From CATZDY01 sp045599035 (lineage in GTDB: Bacteria; Bacillota; Desulfotomaculia; Desulfotomaculales; Desulfocucumaceae), in contig JAZRVI010000027.1 in the NCBI GenBank assembly GCA_045599035.1, forward strand, positions 1 through 64,000: a DNA stretch of 64,000 nt, given 5' to 3'. Made by a program: the position numbers and the translations under genes. Within the stretch, counting starts at the first letter, position 1. Each line of letters starts with the position of its first letter. Below are positions 21,919-28,336 of the stretch, piece after piece. The notes beneath the pieces are model-generated. The model was not told where the DNA came from and ran no database searches. It was given only the letters and a program-made list of their open reading frames with translations.

Positions 21919-22595
21919 GCCATGATTTAGCCCGGAATTTAGCTGCCATTCGGGTTAAGCTCCGGGCAGCGGCAGAGCGATCCGGGCGTTCGCCGGAAAC
22001 AGTGCAGCTTTTGGCCGTAACCAAAAGATCAGATCCGGCGGAAATCTCTGCTTTATATCAACTGGGCATTAGAAAAATGGGGGAAAATCGGGTTCAGGAG
22101 CTGTTAAATAAAAAAAATCTGCTGCCCCCGGATATTGAGTGGCATTTTATAGGCAGCCTGCAAACCAATAAAGTCAAAAGTCTGTTGGGGCAAACCAGCC
22201 TGATTCATTCTCTGGATCGCTGGCATTTGGCAACCGAAATTCAAAAACAGGCAGAGGAACAGGGGCGAATTGTGGAAGCTTTAATTCAGGTAAATATTTC
22301 CGGGGAAACCAGCAAATCCGGTTTTACCGCTCAAGAAGCCCGGAGTTTTGTCCAACAGCTTCCAGAACTGCCCAATTTGAAAATCAGGGGTCTAATGACG
22401 ATGGCTCCTTATGCCGTTAACCCGGAGGAAATTCGCTATGTTTTTCGGGAAACCCGCTTACTGGCCGAAATTATCCGGCAGGAAAGCACTTTAACTGAAT
22501 TGGATTATCTGTCCATGGGTATGAGTAACGATTATCAAATAGCAATTGAAGAAGGAGCTAATTTAATTCGTTTGGGAACAGCTATTTTCAGTTGA
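21915..22595 (+). CDS. yggS: Pyridoxal-phosphate homeostasis protein (YggS/YlmE)
   Basis: A 226-residue single-domain PLP-binding barrel. Lys in LLAVTKRSDPAEI (about residue 36) binds PLP; GENRVQELLNK, WHFIGSLQTNK and the C-terminal SMGMSNDYQIAI...IRLGTAIFS motifs are complete. It buffers PLP and affects amino-acid pools. Start ATG overlaps the preceding stop; sepF follows after 22 bases, as in the ylmD-E-F-G-H cluster of Firmicutes. Confidence 0.93.
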   Translation: MSHDLARNLAAIRVKLRAAAERSGRSPETVQLLAVTKRSDPAEISALYQLGIRKMGENRVQELLNKKNLLPPDIEWHFIGSLQTNKVKSLLGQTSLIHSLDRWHLATEIQKQAEEQGRIVEALIQVNISGETSKSGFTAQEARSFVQQLPELPNLKIRGLMTMAPYAVNPEEIRYVFRETRLLAEIIRQESTLTELDYLSMGMSNDYQIAIEEGANLIRLGTAIFS

Positions 22596-22617
22596 AAAAT
22601 AAAAGGGAGGGTAGACT

Positions 22618-23088
22618 GTGAGCAGCAAGGATTTTTTGGGTAAGATAATGAAATTTATGGGTATGGATGATGAACCAGAAGTAGAGGAAATTGAGGAAGT
22701 TAAGGAAAGACCTAAAGAAGCTCCAGTAGTACAGCAACTTAGAAAACCGGGCAAGGTAATCAGCATTCATTCCGGCGGCAGCAATATGCAGTCAGCAGTC
22801 AAAGTGGTAGAACCGAAAAAATACGAAGACTGTGTTAAAATTGGGGAATATATGAAATCCCGGCATCAAGTAGTTATTAATATGCAGGAGACCGAGAGCG
22901 AAGTGGCTCAAAGAATTATGGATTTTATCAGCGGGTGCAGCTTTGCTTTGGACGGTAATTTTAAGAAAATCGGCAAAGGCATCTTTTTGCATGTACCCTA
23001 TAATATGGAAATTACCATGGAGCTGGAAAGAAGTATTGTAGGTGACCGAACTTTGTTTAATGCAGTTGGATTTAATAGAGAAAGGTAG
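22618..23088 (+). CDS. sepF: Cell division protein SepF
   Basis: A 156-residue protein: an N-terminal amphipathic membrane-targeting helix (DFLGKIMKFMG), an acidic linker, and the SepF core (about 70-155) with KYEDCVKIGEYM, QRIMDFISGC and DGNFKKIGKGIFL. SepF forms rings that anchor and arrange FtsZ at the membrane. Start is GTG 22618 with GGGAGGG upstream. It lies inside the ylm cluster in its usual position after yggS; proC starts five bases after its stop. Confidence 0.93.
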   Translation: MSSKDFLGKIMKFMGMDDEPEVEEIEEVKERPKEAPVVQQLRKPGKVISIHSGGSNMQSAVKVVEPKKYEDCVKIGEYMKSRHQVVINMQETESEVAQRIMDFISGCSFALDGNFKKIGKGIFLHVPYNMEITMELERSIVGDRTLFNAVGFNRER

Positions 23089-23092
23089 ATTT

Positions 23093-23911
23093 ATGTCCTG
23101 GGGAAACTTAACAATTGGATTTATTGGTTGCGGAGCTATGGGAACGGCCATAGCTTCCGGTTTGATTGAACAAAAGCTTTTGTCGCCGCAGCAGATTATT
23201 GCTTATGATGCCTATGCTCCGGCCAGCCTGAATTTACAGGAAAAATTTGGTATTAAAACGGCTTCAAATATTGCGGAGTTAGCCCAAAATAGTGAAATGG
23301 TAATTTTTGCGGTGAAGCCTCATGTGATGACAGAGGTTTTGCAGGAATTAAAAGGCAATCTGCATTCGGGTCAAACCCTGATCAGCATTGCAGCCGGCAT
23401 TAGCACCGATCAGGTGGAGCTGGCTTTGAAACCGGCTCAACCCGCCGTTGTGCGGGCTATGCCCAATTGTGCCGCTCGGGTTGGCAGTTCCGCCACAGCC
23501 ATTTGCGGGGGGCGTTATGCTCAGGAAATTGACCTGCAAAGAGGGTTGGAGCTTTTCAACGCCATTGGACAGGTGGTGCAGGTGCGGGAGGATTTGCTGA
23601 ATGCCGTAACCGGACTTAGCGGCAGCGGCCCGGCTTATTTGTTCCTGGTGCTGGAGGCTTTGGCCAATGGGGGCGTAAGATTGGGGCTGACCAAAGAACA
23701 AGCCCTGCTGCTGGCAGCTCAAACCATGAAAGGCTCGGCGGAAATGGTTTTGCAGGGTCAGCAGCCGGCTGAACTGAAAGAAATGGTCAGCACTCCGGGC
23801 GGGACTACCATTGAAGGACTGTATGTTTTGGAAAAAGCCGGAGTAAGAGGCAGTTTTATGGAGGCGGTGGAAGCGGCGGCTGTTCGTTGTGCAGAGCTTA
23901 ATTCCCGTTAA
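23093..23911 (+). CDS. proC: Pyrroline-5-carboxylate reductase
   Basis: A 272-residue NAD(P)H-dependent enzyme for the last step of proline synthesis. Rossmann motif GFIGCGAMGTAIASGL, GLSGSGPAYLFLVLEAL and the VSTPGGTTIEGL signature near the C-terminus are intact. ATG 23093 follows GAAAGG at seven bases; a longer frame beginning inside sepF is not supported. proC next to sepF is a known arrangement in Clostridia. Confidence 0.95.
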   Translation: MSWGNLTIGFIGCGAMGTAIASGLIEQKLLSPQQIIAYDAYAPASLNLQEKFGIKTASNIAELAQNSEMVIFAVKPHVMTEVLQELKGNLHSGQTLISIAAGISTDQVELALKPAQPAVVRAMPNCAARVGSSATAICGGRYAQEIDLQRGLELFNAIGQVVQVREDLLNAVTGLSGSGPAYLFLVLEALANGGVRLGLTKEQALLLAAQTMKGSAEMVLQGQQPAELKEMVSTPGGTTIEGLYVLEKAGVRGSFMEAVEAAAVRCAELNSR

Positions 23912-23953
23912 AGAGAAAAAGAATGTTGGGTTAAGAAAGCTTGAGGTGGTAAA

Positions 23954-24217
23954 ATGAACACAATTATTTCGATTATTAATGTTGTTTTCAGCATTTATGT
24001 GTATATTTTGTTAGCTCGGGTAATTCTATCCTGGATTCCACATAATCCCCAAAACCCAATTATTAAATTTATTTATGAAATCACCCAGCCGGTTTTGGGC
24101 TTGTTTCAACGCTTGATTCCGACTATGGGAGGTTTTGATTTTTCTCCGATCATAGCTTTTTTTGCTTTGGATATCGTTAGAATAATTTTGATCAGGTTGT
24201 TGGAATGGATCTTTTGA
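23954..24217 (+). CDS. ylmG: YggT/YlmG-family membrane protein
   Basis: An 87-residue protein with two membrane helices separated by the conserved segment ILSWIPHNPQNPIIKFIYEITQPVL and RLIPTMGGFDFSPI. YlmG affects nucleoid/septum organisation in bacteria and chloroplasts; the mechanism is unknown. TGAGGTGG precedes the ATG. Its stop is followed after one base by the ylmH start. Confidence 0.92.
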   Translation: MNTIISIINVVFSIYVYILLARVILSWIPHNPQNPIIKFIYEITQPVLGLFQRLIPTMGGFDFSPIIAFFALDIVRIILIRLLEWIF

Positions 24218-24218
24218 G

Positions 24219-25004
24219 ATGAAAGCTGACAAAGAAAATATTCTGACCGGCTTGCAGGGAGAGGATCGGGAATTGGCTGCCCGAGCTTTGGATCTGGCTT
24301 ATCTGGTAAAAAAACAGCATCAAACCAGGTTTACCGATTTTTGTAATCCGGCTCAGCAGCAATTATTGTTAAGCCGTCTGGAACAAATAGACGGTTTGGC
24401 CTGGCACGGAGAAGGAGGGTATCCGGGAGCCGAAAGACAAAGACTGGCTCTATATCCGGACTATGAATCAGACTGTCCGGCAGGAACTGTCTGTTTGGAA
24501 ATAAGCGGGCATTTTCCAGCCCATAACCAACCCGGTCATCGGGATTATCTGGGGGCTTTGCTGGGTTTGGGTATTAAACGGGGAAAACTGGGTGACATTC
24601 TGGTGGATGGTCAAACAGCTCAGGTGATAGTGGCGGAAGAAATTGGCGGTTTTATCGAGGCCAACTTAAATCAGGTGGGCAGTTGGCGAGTGGAAATTCG
24701 TGCCATTGCTCCTGAAGAACTGCGATTGGCGGAACAGACTGTAAAAGAAATTCGCTGTACCCTGGCTTCTTTGCGGGTGGATGCTTTGGCTGCGGCTGGC
24801 TATGGACTGTCCCGAACCAAAATGGCGGGGGAAATTAAAGCTCAACACTTAAGCCTGAACTGGAAACCCTGCCTGAATCCGGCAGCTTCGGTCAAAGCAG
24901 GCGATGTGCTTTCCCTGCGGGGTAAAGGCCGTCTCAAAGTTGTGGAGGTGGAAGGCAAATCCCGCAAAGGCCGGATTTTTGTCTTGTTAAATCGTTTGCT
25001 TTGA
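24219..25004 (+). CDS. ylmH: S4-domain RNA-binding protein YlmH
   Basis: A 261-residue protein with a unique N-terminal region (about 1-175) and a C-terminal S4 RNA-binding domain (about 178-258, VDALAAAGYGLSRTKMAGEIKAQ... then VKAGDVLSLRGKGRLKV). YlmH homologues bind ribosomes or the 50S-peptidyl-tRNA complex and help rescue stalled subunits in B. subtilis. It keeps its usual place after ylmG. No divIVA gene follows, unlike in many relatives. Confidence 0.9.
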   Translation: MKADKENILTGLQGEDRELAARALDLAYLVKKQHQTRFTDFCNPAQQQLLLSRLEQIDGLAWHGEGGYPGAERQRLALYPDYESDCPAGTVCLEISGHFPAHNQPGHRDYLGALLGLGIKRGKLGDILVDGQTAQVIVAEEIGGFIEANLNQVGSWRVEIRAIAPEELRLAEQTVKEIRCTLASLRVDALAAAGYGLSRTKMAGEIKAQHLSLNWKPCLNPAASVKAGDVLSLRGKGRLKVVEVEGKSRKGRIFVLLNRLL

Positions 25005-25020
25005 TGAAAGGTGAGATAAT

Positions 25021-25323
25021 ATGCCTTTAAAAGAAGAAAAAAACGGGGTTTTGCTGAAAATTAAGGTTCAGCCCAAGGCTTCCCACAATCAAATTGTGGG
25101 AATCATGGAGGATGCCCTGAAAATCCGTTTGACAGCTCCTCCCGTAGATGGCAAAGCTAATTTGGCCTGTCTCAAGTTCCTGGCGGAAACTTTGGGGGTT
25201 TCCCGCCAGCAAGTGGAATTGGTTTCCGGTCAGACAGGCCGACAAAAACTGATTAGAATTGCGGGTCTTTCCCCAGCTCAGATTCAGCAGGCTTTGGGGC
25301 TTTCATATGAAAATGGGGATTGA
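25021..25323 (+). CDS. yggU: DUF167 family protein (YggU)
   Basis: A 100-residue single-domain protein: VLLKIKVQPKASHNQIVG, IRLTAPPVDGKANLACLKFLAETLGVSRQQVELVSGQTGRQKLIRI. This is the DUF167/YggU fold, of unknown function, regularly found with yggT/ylmH. AAAGGTGAG lies before ATG 25021. The stop codon lies within the -35 element of the following tRNA promoter. Confidence 0.92.
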   Translation: MPLKEEKNGVLLKIKVQPKASHNQIVGIMEDALKIRLTAPPVDGKANLACLKFLAETLGVSRQQVELVSGQTGRQKLIRIAGLSPAQIQQALGLSYENGD

Positions 25324-25348
25324 AAAAGTCCTTGCTTTTGGGTATAAT
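25320..25348 (+). promoter_or_regulatory. Promoter of tRNA-Arg
   Basis: TTGAAA (25320-25325), 17-base spacer, TATAAT (25343-25348). The -35 overlaps the stop codon of yggU, so the tRNA gene has its own promoter embedded at the end of the ylm cluster. Confidence 0.75.
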
Positions 25349-25360
25349 AAAAGAATGTTA

Positions 25361-25438
25361 GCGTCCGTAGCTCAGTCAGGATAGAGCAACGGTTTCCTAA
25401 ACCGTGTGTCGGAGGTTCGAGTCCTCTCGGGCGCACCA
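25361..25438 (+). tRNA. tRNA-Arg (anticodon CCT)
   Basis: Acceptor stem GCGTCCG pairs with CGGGCGC (one U-G), D arm GCTC/GAGC, anticodon stem ACGGT/ACCGT with loop TTCCTAA (anticodon CCT at 25396-25398), T arm GGAGG-TTCGAGT-CCTCT. The discriminator is A and CCA is encoded. The CCT anticodon reads the AGG arginine codon. Confidence 0.95.
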
Positions 25439-25488
25439 GATTTTATTTTACAATTAATCTGCTTATACCTTTCTAAGGAGGAAGATTT

Positions 25489-25992
25489 GTGGGAGAGGGT
25501 TTGTCAGGTGGCGGGGGGTTCGGCAAAAAAGGCAAGCTGCCCTTTTGGGGGCGAAGATTGCTGGAGTTTTTGGTGATCAATTTAATATGTTCGGTTCCAA
25601 TAGCCGCTTTAGATTTAATTGGGTTCATTCCGATCAGATCGTTTTATTGGGGAGCTGGTTTTTCCGGCTTGGCTTTTTTAGTTTTGAATATAGTTTGTTT
25701 GCGTGACTATATTTTATTTGTGGGTTCAGTCAAAACCTACTTACAAGTAAATTATTTTACTTACCTGGTCTATGCTTTAGTTTCCCTGGGCTTGTTTCTG
25801 GTGCTTCCGGAGGCGGTTTATAATTTCTTATTTATGCAAACCAGCGTTTTTGAAATTTTTCTGGGGTATAACTGGTGGTCTGTCTTGGCTTTTCATTTGC
25901 TGTTTCTTTTAATTATCTTGCTGGCTCCGGGAAGTATTTATTTGTTTCTCAGTCAGGAAAAACAAGAAAAAAGCAATAATGAGTGGGAGTAA
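25489..25992 (+). CDS. Hypothetical four-helix membrane protein
   Basis: A 167-residue protein starting at GTG 25489 with AAGGAGG upstream. A Gly-rich basic N-terminus is followed by about four membrane helices (roughly 27-45, 55-75, 88-108, 125-155) and a charged tail. No family is recognised. It lies between tRNA-Arg and uvrB, 66 bases before the latter. Confidence 0.65.
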   Translation: MGEGLSGGGGFGKKGKLPFWGRRLLEFLVINLICSVPIAALDLIGFIPIRSFYWGAGFSGLAFLVLNIVCLRDYILFVGSVKTYLQVNYFTYLVYALVSLGLFLVLPEAVYNFLFMQTSVFEIFLGYNWWSVLAFHLLFLLIILLAPGSIYLFLSQEKQEKSNNEWE

Positions 25993-26058
25993 AATCAAAA
26001 TTTGTCTATATACCGAGCGGGGAATAGGCAAATTTTTTTATTGGCGGAGGTGTTCTTT

Positions 26059-28062
26059 ATGGAATTTAAACTGCATTCTGACTATCAGCCAGCCGGAGAT
26101 CAGCCCCAGGCTATTGCAGCTTTGGTGGAGGGTCTGCAAAAGCAATATCCCTTTCAAACCCTTTTGGGGGTAACCGGCAGCGGCAAAACCTTTACCATGG
26201 CCAAGGTTATTGAGATGGTGCAGCGGCCTGCTCTGGTTTTGGCTCCCAATAAAACCCTGGCTGCCCAGCTTTGCTCTGAATTTAAGGAGTTTTTTCCAGA
26301 AAATGCGGTGGAATATTTTGTTTCCTATTATGATTATTATCAACCGGAAGCCTATTTGCCCCAATCTGATACCTATATTGAAAAGGACAGCAGTTTAAAT
26401 GATGAAATTGATAAATTGCGGCACTCAGCCACCAGTGCCTTGCTGGAAAGAAAAGATGTAATTATTGTGGCCAGTGTTTCTTGTATTTATGGTCTGGGCG
26501 ATCCGGAAGAATACCGCAATCTGGTAATTAGCCTGCGTCAGGGGCAAGCCTATGATTTGGATCATCTTTTACATAAACTGGTGGATATTCAATACAGCCG
26601 CAACGATTTGGCTTTTGAACGGGGTAACTTTCGGGTCAGAGGCGATATTTTGGAAATTTACCCGGTGGAGGCTTCGGAACGAGCTGTACGCCTGGATTTT
26701 TTTGGTGATGAGCTGGAACGGATTCGGGAGTTTGATCCGGTAAGCGGAGATATTTTGGGAGAACGGGGGCATTTGGCTATTTTCCCAGCTACTCATTATG
26801 CGGTTTCCGAGGATAAATTGCAAAAAGCCATGCAGCGAATCGAACAGGAGCTGGAGGAACGCTTGCAGGAATTGCGTGAGCAAAATAAGCTTTTGGAAGC
26901 TCAGCGTTTGGAACAGCGAACTGCCTATGATTTGGAAATGCTGCGGGAAATGGGGTATTGCAATGGCATTGAAAACTATTCCCGGCATTTGACCGGTCGG
27001 AAAGCCGGGGAGCCTCCCTTTACCCTGCTGGATTTTTTCCCGGAAGATTTTTTGCTTTTTGTGGACGAATCCCATGTGGCCATTCCTCAGGTGGGGGCTA
27101 TGTATAAGGGGGATCGTTCCCGCAAAAGCTCTTTGATTGATTATGGCTTTCGCTTGCCTTCGGCTTTGGACAATCGGCCTTTGCAGTTTGAAGAATTTAT
27201 CCGAAAAATTCACCAAACTGTTTTTGTTTCGGCTACTCCAGGGGATTTTGAGTTGGAGCATAGCTTGGCCGTAGTGGAACAAATTATTCGTCCTACCGGT
27301 CTGTTGGATCCGGAAATTGAGGTTCGGCCAACCCGGGGACAAATTGATGATTTGTTGGGAGAAATTCGGCAAAGAACTTTCCGCCAGCAGCGGGTTTTAA
27401 TTACTACTTTGACCAAAAAAATGGCTGAGGATCTAACGGAATATCTGCGGGAAATGGGTATTAAAGTGCGTTATTTGCATTCGGATATTAACACCTTGGA
27501 ACGCATGGAAATTTTGCGGGATTTGCGTTTGGGAGTGTTTGAGGTTTTGGTGGGGATTAACCTGCTGCGGGAAGGACTGGACTTGCCGGAAGTCAGTCTG
27601 ATTGCTATTTTGGATGCGGACAAGGAAGGCTATTTGCGTTCGGAACGCTCTCTGATCCAAACCATTGGCCGGGCAGCCCGCAATGTGGAAGGCAAGGTTT
27701 TAATGTATGCGGATCGTATTACCGGCTCCATGCAAAAAGCCATTGCGGAAACCAGCAGACGGCGAAAATTGCAGCAGGCTTTTAATCAAAAGCATCAAAT
27801 TGTTCCGCAAACGGTAATTAAGGCGGTGCGGGAAGTAATTGAAGCCACTAGGGTTTTGGAAATGGAAAAGCTGGAAACCCGTAAATTGAAACCCAAACAA
27901 TTAAAAGAAGCTATTAACAAAGTCGAAAAAGCCATGAAAGAAGCGGCCAAACAGTTGGAATTTGAAAAAGCGGCCGAATTGCGGGATCTTTTGTTTGAAC
28001 TCTGCTTGCAGAACAAAGGTTTGGATGCCTCCAGACTGGCCAAATTGAGTCAGGAGCAATAA
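26059..28062 (+). CDS. uvrB: Excinuclease ABC subunit B
   Basis: A 667-residue helicase-like subunit of nucleotide-excision repair. Walker A GVTGSGKTFTMA (about residues 36-47), the beta-hairpin YYDYYQPEAYLPQSDTYIEKD region split around residue 100, DEAD-like FVDESHV, helicase motifs V/VI (GINLLREGLDLPEV and QTIGRAARN) and a C-terminal UVR domain (about 620-655) for UvrC contact. ATG 26059 is chosen from GGCGGAGG upstream; the frame extends farther without a better start. uvrB-orf-uvrA-uvrC lie in one direction. Confidence 0.95.
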   Translation: MEFKLHSDYQPAGDQPQAIAALVEGLQKQYPFQTLLGVTGSGKTFTMAKVIEMVQRPALVLAPNKTLAAQLCSEFKEFFPENAVEYFVSYYDYYQPEAYLPQSDTYIEKDSSLNDEIDKLRHSATSALLERKDVIIVASVSCIYGLGDPEEYRNLVISLRQGQAYDLDHLLHKLVDIQYSRNDLAFERGNFRVRGDILEIYPVEASERAVRLDFFGDELERIREFDPVSGDILGERGHLAIFPATHYAVSEDKLQKAMQRIEQELEERLQELREQNKLLEAQRLEQRTAYDLEMLREMGYCNGIENYSRHLTGRKAGEPPFTLLDFFPEDFLLFVDESHVAIPQVGAMYKGDRSRKSSLIDYGFRLPSALDNRPLQFEEFIRKIHQTVFVSATPGDFELEHSLAVVEQIIRPTGLLDPEIEVRPTRGQIDDLLGEIRQRTFRQQRVLITTLTKKMAEDLTEYLREMGIKVRYLHSDINTLERMEILRDLRLGVFEVLVGINLLREGLDLPEVSLIAILDADKEGYLRSERSLIQTIGRAARNVEGKVLMYADRITGSMQKAIAETSRRRKLQQAFNQKHQIVPQTVIKAVREVIEATRVLEMEKLETRKLKPKQLKEAINKVEKAMKEAAKQLEFEKAAELRDLLFELCLQNKGLDASRLAKLSQEQ

Positions 28063-28080
28063 ACGACATTTAAACAGGAG

Positions 28081-28139
28081 TTATACCCCTTGCCGGACTT
28101 TTCCAGGTCTTATATAGTTAAAATAAAAAAGGGGTATAA
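28081..28139 (+). promoter_or_regulatory. Promoter framed by an 11-bp inverted repeat
   Basis: TTGCCG (28090-28095), 17-base spacer, TATAGT (28113-28118). The promoter is framed by TTATACCCCTT (28081-28091, touching the -35) and its exact complement AAGGGGTATAA (28129-28139, just after the expected start and containing the AAGGGG ribosome binding site). The arrangement suggests an operator pair or a leader fold controlling the small protein and perhaps uvrA. Confidence 0.6.
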
Positions 28140-28143
28140 GTCT

Positions 28144-28314
28144 ATGTTTGAAGAAATTACCAGATTAACCAAAGAGGGATTTTTGTCTTTACCTGATGAA
28201 GTCTTAATAGGCTTTAAAAATCGCAAGGTGGCTGGGGTAATCCTATATATAGAAGGCAATCAAATTGTTTTGAAACCGGTTTCCAGCCGCAAAAAAAAGA
28301 AAATGCCGGTTTAG
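28144..28314 (+). CDS. Hypothetical 56-aa protein between uvrB and uvrA
   Basis: A 56-residue protein from ATG 28144: an amphipathic start (MFEEITRLTKEGFLSLPDEV), a central FKNRKVAGVILYIEGNQIVLKP beta-rich stretch and a highly basic end (SSRKKKKMPV). This could be a small nucleic-acid binder, but there is no recognised family. It has its own regulated-looking promoter (28081-28139), and uvrA starts 22 bases after its stop, so it may be the first gene of a uvrAC unit. Confidence 0.6.
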   Translation: MFEEITRLTKEGFLSLPDEVLIGFKNRKVAGVILYIEGNQIVLKPVSSRKKKKMPV

Positions 28315-28336
28315 GAATCGGCCACGGAGAGATTTA

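Noticed and set aside
26569..27372. 267-codon open frame on the minus strand inside uvrB
   Set aside because: It is rich in Gln, Asn and Phe, as expected from the reverse strand of a G-rich-codon gene, has no recognisable domain and lies wholly within uvrB.
28090..28143. TTG 28090 as start of the small protein between uvrB and uvrA
   Set aside because: This TTG is the first part of the -35 hexamer TTGCCG, and a TATAGT follows at 17 bases; ATG 28144 with AAGGGG upstream is the better start.
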